64,000 nucleotides of DNA, taken from contig NZ_CP139145.1 in NCBI RefSeq assembly GCF_034048115.1, positions 3,410,001 through 3,474,000 of the forward strand, given 5' to 3'. This document shows, piece by piece, positions 58,205-64,000 of the stretch (position 1 is its first letter; the number at the start of each line of letters is the position of its first letter). A program made the translations under genes and the position numbers. The notes beneath the pieces are model-generated. The model did no database searches. It saw only the letters and a list, made by a program, of their open reading frames with translations, and was not told the DNA's origin. The stretch comes from Pseudarthrobacter sp. IC2-21. Lineage in GTDB: Bacteria; Actinomycetota; Actinomycetes; Actinomycetales; Micrococcaceae.

Positions 58205-58320
58205 TTATTACCTCATTGAGGGTGCGAGTGATGCGGCAAGCATGGGGATGTTTGCCCGAGGCGCCGGTGGTCTGCAGCAGGTTTCCCCCCATTTTCCTGC
58301 TGCGGACCCCGGCGCTTTCG
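58205..58320 (+). ncRNA. structured RNA candidate with a C6 loop (6C-like)
   Basis: Two hairpins in the 290 bp gap between proC and ppx. The first is GGCAAGCAT-GGGG-ATGTTTGCC (58234-58255). The second has a long stem, 58261-58281 with 58296-58315, GCAGCAGG pairing with CCTGCTGC below a loop containing CCCCCC, and ends in TTTCG. C6-containing loops are the mark of the actinobacterial 6C small RNA, but 6C normally has two such loops. The GGGG loop could pair with the C6 loop. No long T tract. Confidence 0.35.
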
Positions 58321-58363
58321 CGTTAATGCGGCCCGCACTGCCACCGGAGCGCTGCGTTACCCG

Positions 58364-59398
58364 TCAGCCCGCGCTGGGGAGCACGGCCTCGGGCGCCGGG
58401 GATGGTTCCGGGCCACCTGGGCCACCGGGGGCACCCAGGCGGACATGGGGCGCCGGATCCAGCGGGCCGGCGAAGACCAGCTGGTCCAGGCGCCGCAGGA
58501 TGAGGCCCTCACGCAGAGCCCACGGGCAGATCCTCATCTTCTTGAACTTGAACATCTCCAGCGCGGCTTCAGCCACCAGCGCCCCGGCAAGCAGCTGATG
58601 GGCCCGGGCATCGGACACCCCGGGCAGGAAAAGCCGGTCCTCGACTTTCATGGCTGAAATCCGCTGGGCCCAGACCCCCAGATCGGTGGCGTTCAGCTCA
58701 CGCTTCACGTACGGGCCGGCGGCGCTCGGGGCTGCCCCGGCGATCCGGGCCAGGGACCGGAAGGTCTTGGAGGTCCCCGCCACCAGGTTGGCCCGGCCCA
58801 GGCCTTCGAACTTGTTCACGGCCGGGGCGAGCGTACTGCGGATGTAGCGCCGAAGCTCCTTGACGCTTTTGGCGGACGGCGGATCCTCGGCCAGCCAGTC
58901 CCTGGTCAGGCGGCTGGCACCCAGCGGAACGGAGGTTGCCACTTCCGGCAGTTCGTCCTGGCCGAAGGCCATTTCGAAGGAGCCGCCACCGATGTCCAGG
59001 TTGAGGACCGGCCCGGCGCCCCAGCCGTACCAGCGGCGGACGGCGAAGAACGTCATGGACGCTTCCTCACTGCCTGTCAGTTCCTGCAGCGTCACGGTGG
59101 TCTCGTACTTGACGCGTGCCAGTACGGCAGGGCCGTTGGTGGCTTCACGGATGGCGGACGTGCAGAAGGCCAGCAGATCGTCGGCCTTGTGGCGGGCGGC
59201 AAATTCCCACGCCTCCAGCACGAATTCGGTCAGTTCGTGCTGCCCGGCGTCGGTGATGTTGCCGTCAGCGTCCAAATACTGCACCAGGGACAGCGGCCGT
59301 TTGTGCGAGGCGAAGGGAACCGGGCGCGCGCCGGGGTGGGCATCCACCAGGAGGAGATGGACAGTGTTGGACCCGATATCGAGGACGCCTAGCCGCAT
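58364..59398 (-). CDS. ppx: exopolyphosphatase / Ppx-GppA phosphatase
   Basis: 344 aa ASKHA-fold phosphatase acting on polyphosphate or pppGpp. Motifs are RLGVLDIGSNTVHLLLVDA, FCTSAIREATNG and NLDIGGGSFEMAFG. It is the short, single-domain actinobacterial form. AATAAT lies 6 nt before ATG 59398 (leaderless). The last 30 residues are Pro/Gly-rich. Confidence 0.92.
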   Translation of the reverse strand: MRLGVLDIGSNTVHLLLVDAHPGARPVPFASHKRPLSLVQYLDADGNITDAGQHELTEFVLEAWEFAARHKADDLLAFCTSAIREATNGPAVLARVKYETTVTLQELTGSEEASMTFFAVRRWYGWGAGPVLNLDIGGGSFEMAFGQDELPEVATSVPLGASRLTRDWLAEDPPSAKSVKELRRYIRSTLAPAVNKFEGLGRANLVAGTSKTFRSLARIAGAAPSAAGPYVKRELNATDLGVWAQRISAMKVEDRLFLPGVSDARAHQLLAGALVAEAALEMFKFKKMRICPWALREGLILRRLDQLVFAGPLDPAPHVRLGAPGGPGGPEPSPAPEAVLPSAG

Positions 59399-59449
59399 CC
59401 TGCCATTATTCCCCCGGGCAGGGCCGCACTCACAACCGGTCCAAAAATG

Positions 59450-59902
59450 TCAGTTGGCTGCCGGATCCTCGGGTGAGCCCTCGGGCAGTTCATCGGCGCG
59501 CTTGAAATCGCGCCTGATGTTCGCCACGCCCTCGGGGTTGATCTCAAAGCCGTAGGCGGCGCCGGGGTTGATGACCATGCCAAGTTCCTCGCCGATGTTG
59601 GCGATGATAGCCGCACCCTGGGTTCCCAGAACGTTCGGGGCCGCCTCAAGATACTGCTCGTCCACCCGGCTCGGGTGCGAAAACACCGCAAGGACGGGAT
59701 CGCCGTCGGCATTCGCGAGGACCAACGGCTCCACCTGGGAATCCTCCCCTTCGATGCCGTCGGTGCTGATGACATAAACCTCGCTGTTGAGGAACGACAG
59801 GATGACGTCCACGGGACTGCCCTCAGGCTGTCCGCCCAGGGCAAGCTTCTCTTCGAGGTCGTTCAGCGGCGTGGGATCGGCTGTGCCGGGCTGTTCAGTC
59901 AT
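59450..59902 (-). CDS. SseB N-terminal domain-like protein
   Basis: 150 aa acidic cytoplasmic protein starting MTEQPGTADPTPLNDLEEK. The middle (VDVILSFLNSEVYVISTDG, then EPLVLANADGDPVLAVFSHPSRV and GMVINPGAAYGFEINPEGV) matches the SseB N-terminal domain family. Function unknown. It lies between topA and ppx on the same strand, with a repeat-containing gap on its upstream side. Confidence 0.78.
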   Translation of the reverse strand: MTEQPGTADPTPLNDLEEKLALGGQPEGSPVDVILSFLNSEVYVISTDGIEGEDSQVEPLVLANADGDPVLAVFSHPSRVDEQYLEAAPNVLGTQGAAIIANIGEELGMVINPGAAYGFEINPEGVANIRRDFKRADELPEGSPEDPAAN

Positions 59903-59945
59903 GTATCTACTCGACCACGTTACGCACAACACCGCAATTCCGGCT

Positions 59946-60039
59946 AAACCGGATGGGCGCAATCCTCGGCGTGCTCGCTCGTTCCTCGCTTAGACGCACG
60001 CTGCCGGATTCCTCCCATCCGGTTTCGACAAGCTCAACC
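59946..60039. repeat. intergenic repeat with 12-bp inverted arms and GGTTTCGACAAGCTCAACC
   Basis: AAACCGGATGGG (59946-59957) is repeated inverted at 60014-60025. The right arm runs into GGTTTCGACAAGCTCAACC (60021-60039), a motif I associate with many intergenic spacers in related genera. It lies in the gap between topA and the SseB-like gene, and probably forms the topA terminator. Confidence 0.6.
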
Positions 60040-60073
60040 TCCGGGCCGTGCGACAAGCCAGAAAACCCGGCGT

Positions 60074-62803
60074 CTATTTTTTGGCGGCGGCCTTCTTCTT
60101 CGCCGGCGCCTTGCGGGCGGTGGTGGTGCGCTTGACCGGCCCCTTGGCCCGTTTCTCGGCGAGGAGTTCCACGGCCTGTTCGCGGGTGAGCTCCTCGAGG
60201 GAGGTGGCGCGGGGAACGGTGATGTTGGTGATGCCGTCCGTGATGTACGGTCCGAAGCGGCCTTCCTTCACCACAATGTTCTTCTCCGACACAGGGTCCG
60301 GACCGAACTCGGCCAGCGGCGGCACAGCGGCACGGGCACCGCGCTGCTTCGGCTGGGAGTAGATTTCCAGTGCCTGCTCCAGCGTGATGGTGAAGATTTC
60401 CTCTTCCGAACCGATGGAGCGGGAGTCCGTGCCCTTTTTCAGGTACGGCCCGAAGCGTCCGTTCTGCACGGTAATGAGGTTGCCTTCGGCGTCCTCACCC
60501 AAAGCACGGGGCAGGCTCATCAGCTGGAGGGCTTCGTCCAGGGTGACCGACTCAACGGTCATGGACTTGAACAGCGAACCGGTGCGCGGCTTGGCCTTGA
60601 CGGGCTTCTTCGGCGGCTTGGGCTTGCCGTTCTTGTAATACTCCACCGGCTGGTTGGCGATCTGTTCCTCAGTCATCTCCGGGATGACTTCGGTGACGTA
60701 GGCGCCGTAGCGGCCGTTCTTCGCCACCACCGTGTGGCCGGTGTGCGGGTCCGTGCCCAGGACGCGTTCCTCGGGCGCAGCAGTCTCCATGAGCTCAATG
60801 GCCTTGGCCGGTGTGAGCTCGTCCGGAGCGAGTTCCTCAGGCACGTTGGCGCGCGAGTTCTCAACGATCTCGCCGGTTTTCGGATCAACCGTTGCAGCCG
60901 AGCTCTCCAGGTAGGGCCCGAACTTGCCCACCCGCAGCGTGATCTCGTCCGTGATGGGAATCGAGTTGATTTCCCGGGCATCGATCTCGCCGAGGTTGTT
61001 GACGATGCTCAGCAGACCGGGGTCGGTGTCCTCGCCGAAGTAGAAGTGCTTGAGCCAGGCAGGTCCCCGCGCCTGGCCGTTGGCGATCTTGTCCAGGTCC
61101 GCTTCCATGTCGGCGGTGAACTCGTAGTCCACGTAGTCGCTGAAGTGCTGCTCGAGCAGGCGGATCACGGAGAACGCGATCCAGCTGGGCACCAGGGCGG
61201 AACCCTGTTTCCGGACGTAGCCGCGGTCCTGGATGGTGGAGATGGTGGAGGCGTAGGTTGAGGGACGGCCGATGCCCTTCTTTTCCAGCTCTGCGGTCAG
61301 CGAGGCTTCCGTGAAGCGCGGCGGCGGTGACGTTTCGTGGCCAACAGCCACCACGTCCGACGCCGTGAGGGCGTCATCCTTGGCCACGTTCGGGAGCCTG
61401 CGGGCCTCGTCGGAGTCGTCGTCGCCGCGGCTTTCGTCCTTGCCTTCTTCATAGGCGGCAAGGAAGCCGGGGAAGGTGATGACGGTGCCGGAGGCGGAGA
61501 ATTCAGCGTCCCGGCCGTCTGCGGCAACCGCACCGAGGCGGATGGTGGCCGTGGAACCCTTGGCGTCGCCCATCTGGGATGCGACGGTGCGCTTCCAGAT
61601 CAGCTCGTACAGGCGGAACTCATCACCGGACAGGAGTTTGGCCACCTGGGCGGGGGTGCGGAACGAGTCGCCGGCGGGGCGGACGGCCTCGTGGGCTTCC
61701 TGCGCGTTCGCGGCTTTGTTGGAGTACACCCGCGGTGATGCAGGGATGTACTCGGGGCCGTACAGCTCGGAGGCCTGGCGGCGGGCAGCCGTGACGGCCT
61801 CATCGCTCAGGGCCGAGGAGTCGGTACGCATATAAGTGATGTAGCCGTTTTCATACAGTCGCTGGGCGATCTGCATGGTGCTCTTGGAGGAGAAACGCAG
61901 CTTGCGGCCGGCCTCCTGCTGCAGCGTTGAGGTGGTGAACGGTGCCGCGGGACGGCGGGTGTACGGCTTGGTATCCACGGACCGGACGCGGAAGTCCGCA
62001 TCCTGGAGCCCGGCGGCGAGGGAGGTGGCGAGTTCCTCGTTCAGGTGCACGGTGTTGCGGGCGGTGAGCTCACCGGCGTCGTTGAAGTCACGGCCACTGG
62101 CCACCTTGGCACCGTCGACGGCGGCCAGCTTGGCTTTGAAGGAGGCGGTGCCGGCGCCGAACTGGCCGGTCAGGTCCCAGTAGGACGCGGCTTTGAAGGC
62201 CATGCGTTCGCGTTCCCGGTCCACCACCATGCGGGTCACCACGGACTGGACGCGCCCGGCGGACAGGCCGCGGGCCACTTTGCGCCACAGCACCGGGGAG
62301 ATCTCGTACCCGTAGAGGCGGTCCAGGATCCGGCGGGTCTCCTGCGCATCCACGAGGTCCTGGTCAACGTCGCGCAGGTTTCCCATGGCGCGCTGGATGG
62401 CTTCCTTGGTGATTTCACCGAACGTCATCCGGTATACGGGGACCTTGGGCTTGAGCACTTCCAGCAGGTGCCACGCGATGGCTTCGCCCTCGCGGTCCCC
62501 ATCGGTTGCGAGATAAAGTTCGTCGGCATCCTTGAGCGCGGCCTTCAGCTCGGTGACCTTCTTGCGCTTGTCCGCGGACACCACGTAATAGGGCTTGAAG
62601 TCGTTGTCGATGTCGACGGCGAACTTGCCCACCGAAGTCTTCTTCAGTTCTGCAGGAAGCTCCGACGGCTGCGGCAGGTCGCGGATGTGACCAATGGAGG
62701 CCTCGACAATGAAGCCCTCGCCGAGGTACTTGGCGATGGTCTTGCTCTTTGCCGGAGACTCCACGATCACGAGTTTCTTGCCGGTTTTGGCCTTGCTTGG
62801 CAC
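60074..62803 (-). CDS. topA: DNA topoisomerase I (type IA)
   Basis: 909 aa enzyme relaxing negative supercoils. It begins at GTG 62803 with TAGGAG upstream. The TOPRIM domain opens KLVIVESPAKSKTIAKYLG; DREGEAIAWHL is the metal site; the active-site Tyr is in ENGYITYMRTDS. The C-terminal third has several GRFGPY-type repeats (GRYGAYVTE, GRFGPYLKKG, GRFGPYITDG) in place of zinc fingers, and a basic tail ARKAPAKKKAAAKK, as in other actinobacteria. Confidence 0.96.
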   Translation of the reverse strand: MPSKAKTGKKLVIVESPAKSKTIAKYLGEGFIVEASIGHIRDLPQPSELPAELKKTSVGKFAVDIDNDFKPYYVVSADKRKKVTELKAALKDADELYLATDGDREGEAIAWHLLEVLKPKVPVYRMTFGEITKEAIQRAMGNLRDVDQDLVDAQETRRILDRLYGYEISPVLWRKVARGLSAGRVQSVVTRMVVDRERERMAFKAASYWDLTGQFGAGTASFKAKLAAVDGAKVASGRDFNDAGELTARNTVHLNEELATSLAAGLQDADFRVRSVDTKPYTRRPAAPFTTSTLQQEAGRKLRFSSKSTMQIAQRLYENGYITYMRTDSSALSDEAVTAARRQASELYGPEYIPASPRVYSNKAANAQEAHEAVRPAGDSFRTPAQVAKLLSGDEFRLYELIWKRTVASQMGDAKGSTATIRLGAVAADGRDAEFSASGTVITFPGFLAAYEEGKDESRGDDDSDEARRLPNVAKDDALTASDVVAVGHETSPPPRFTEASLTAELEKKGIGRPSTYASTISTIQDRGYVRKQGSALVPSWIAFSVIRLLEQHFSDYVDYEFTADMEADLDKIANGQARGPAWLKHFYFGEDTDPGLLSIVNNLGEIDAREINSIPITDEITLRVGKFGPYLESSAATVDPKTGEIVENSRANVPEELAPDELTPAKAIELMETAAPEERVLGTDPHTGHTVVAKNGRYGAYVTEVIPEMTEEQIANQPVEYYKNGKPKPPKKPVKAKPRTGSLFKSMTVESVTLDEALQLMSLPRALGEDAEGNLITVQNGRFGPYLKKGTDSRSIGSEEEIFTITLEQALEIYSQPKQRGARAAVPPLAEFGPDPVSEKNIVVKEGRFGPYITDGITNITVPRATSLEELTREQAVELLAEKRAKGPVKRTTTARKAPAKKKAAAKK

Positions 62804-62952
62804 GGTGCTCCTACAGAAAAAGGTTGCTCGGGCAGATGAGCCCATACCCGCCTAGTTCACCATATTTTGGCCGAGGATGCGCATTCAGGTGCAAAACATC
62901 AGGCTGGACGGCGCAGTTTGTTGGCGCTCATTTAGCGCCAACAAAGGCCGTG

Positions 62953-64000
62953 TCACGGCGCCGGAAGCAGGAATCCGTCGCGGACCAGATTCCCCACTTC
63001 GGTGAGCAGCGCGGCCCGGAACGCGTCGTCGTCGAACCCATCCTCACCGGCGAGGCTCCCGCCCAGCAGCGCAGCGAGGGCGCCGATGATCTGCCCCACG
63101 GAGAGGTCGCCGTCGCACGCCGACACGAAGCCGGCCAGTTCGGTGCTCAGCAGGTTGGTCCGGCGCAGCCCGGCACCCTGGCGGAGCAGGATCACACCCG
63201 GATGCTCGGCACCGGGGCGCTGGTGGCGTTCCTCGGTGACATCGTCCGCCACCAGCAGGTGTGCGTCAGCCAGATCGTGCAGGGCAAGCCAGTCGGAACG
63301 CCCGACGGCGGCACCCAGGTGGGGACCCACCGGCTGTTCGATGGGGTAGGTGATTTCCTCGAACCGGCGGATGCCGGCCGTGGCGCCCGGGACGCCGGCG
63401 GGCCGCCGCAGCCAGATCATGCCAAAGCCGATGCCGGTCACGTTCCGCGAGGCGAAGTCCGCGAGATAGGCGGCGTAGGCCTCCTTGTAATGCTCCCGGT
63501 CGCGGGATTCGGAGGCGTCCTGCAGCCACGTTTCGGCGTACTGCTCCGGGCTGACCTGCTCACGCTGGATGAACCAGGCATCCACGTCCGGACCGGCCCA
63601 GCTTTGCGGCCGTTCCGCCCAGCCGGCGCCCGCCGGAATCTCCCAGTTGCCCAGTAACTGGGCTGTCCCGCCAGGAGCCAGGACCGAAGGCAGGTCCCCG
63701 ACCAGCGAGGACACAATCTCATCGCCCGGCAGGCCGCCGTCGCGATAGGTGAACTGGCCGGACGCCGCTTCGCCCGATGTCCGCGGCGTGATGACAAACG
63801 GCGGGTTGGAGACCACCAGCTCGAACTCCTCGCCGGCCACGGGCTCCAGCAGTGAGCCCAGCCGGAGGCTCACCCGGTCCTCAAGGTGCTCGGCATCCAG
63901 GTGCAGGGCCGGGGCGTTGAGGAGCAGGTTGAAGCGGGCGAACGCCAGGGCCCGCTCGGAGATGTCCGTTGCGGTGACATGCTCGGCGTGGTGCAGCAGG
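62953..64000 (-). CDS. class I SAM-dependent methyltransferase (5' part beyond window)
   Basis: Minus-strand gene whose start lies right of the window; the frame is open to base 64000. The visible N-terminal part HHAEHVTATDISERALAFAR is the post-motif I acidic loop of a Rossmann methyltransferase; FELVVSNPPFV is the NPPY-type catalytic motif of N-methyltransferases that act on Gln or adenine. A C-terminal domain of about 250 residues is not typical of HemK/PrmC. The target is unknown; a nucleic acid or ribosomal protein is likely. Divergence from topA is not seen; both are on the minus strand, about 150 bp apart. Confidence 0.82.
   Translation of the reverse strand, partial: LLHHAEHVTATDISERALAFARFNLLLNAPALHLDAEHLEDRVSLRLGSLLEPVAGEEFELVVSNPPFVITPRTSGEAASGQFTYRDGGLPGDEIVSSLVGDLPSVLAPGGTAQLLGNWEIPAGAGWAERPQSWAGPDVDAWFIQREQVSPEQYAETWLQDASESRDREHYKEAYAAYLADFASRNVTGIGFGMIWLRRPAGVPGATAGIRRFEEITYPIEQPVGPHLGAAVGRSDWLALHDLADAHLLVADDVTEERHQRPGAEHPGVILLRQGAGLRRTNLLSTELAGFVSACDGDLSVGQIIGALAALLGGSLAGEDGFDDDAFRAALLTEVGNLVRDGFLLPAP

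Overview
The window is a GC-rich, gene-dense stretch of actinobacterial chromosome. It is most like the Micrococcaceae (Arthrobacter/Pseudarthrobacter type), judged from the proteins: menaquinone synthesis, system II cytochrome c maturation, an actinobacterial bS22 ribosomal protein, an IniB-domain protein, a BldC-like HTH protein and many GTG or leaderless starts. No tRNA, rRNA, CRISPR array, IS element or prophage was recognised. Both ends cut genes: kdpE on the left and a methyltransferase on the right.

Layout. 1-3 kb: end of kdpE, an APC permease and a small orphan. 3-13 kb (mostly minus strand): a Tat-exported phosphoesterase, acetate kinase and phosphotransacetylase, split from each other by a membrane protein/wHTH regulator pair and a MalT-type LuxR regulator with a DUF4386-like membrane protein. 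13-23 kb: MHS-family transporter, secreted S1 protease with a LASTG sorting signal, tyrosine phosphatase, SGNH esterase, small stress-type proteins, dienelactone hydrolase and an amino acid permease. 24-32 kb: ABC-F protein, mntH behind an MntR-like palindrome, CPBP protease, and menB-menE-menA. 32-37 kb: an accessory three-gene block (membrane-tethered Hsp70, IniR-like LuxR regulator, IniB-domain protein). 37-42 kb: ccsB-resB-ccdA-tlpA-phosphatase operon with overlapping genes. 42-47 kb: YceI, two Pro-rich membrane proteins, Rex, glutaredoxin, HAD phosphatase, bS22. 47-54 kb: BldC-like protein, DAHP synthase with an aromatic leader peptide, esterase, lactate dehydrogenase behind an LldR-like palindrome, ArsR regulator, NDH-2, AcuC. 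55-64 kb: TrkH/TrkA potassium uptake, proC, ppx, SseB-like protein, topA and a methyltransferase.

Physiological themes are acetate/lactate overflow metabolism (ackA, pta, lldD, acuC), a menaquinone-based respiratory chain (ndh, men, ccs, Rex), potassium homeostasis (kdpE, APC permease, trkH/trkA) and envelope functions. The most interesting items are the DAHP synthase leader peptide with two abutting hairpins, the Hsp70/LuxR/IniB block whose Hsp70 lacks most of one ATPase subdomain and has an altered phosphate motif, a C6-loop RNA candidate upstream of ppx/proC, several intergenic palindrome families that supply stop codons to genes, and recurrent leaderless promoters. All functional calls come from reading motifs by eye; no database search was run.
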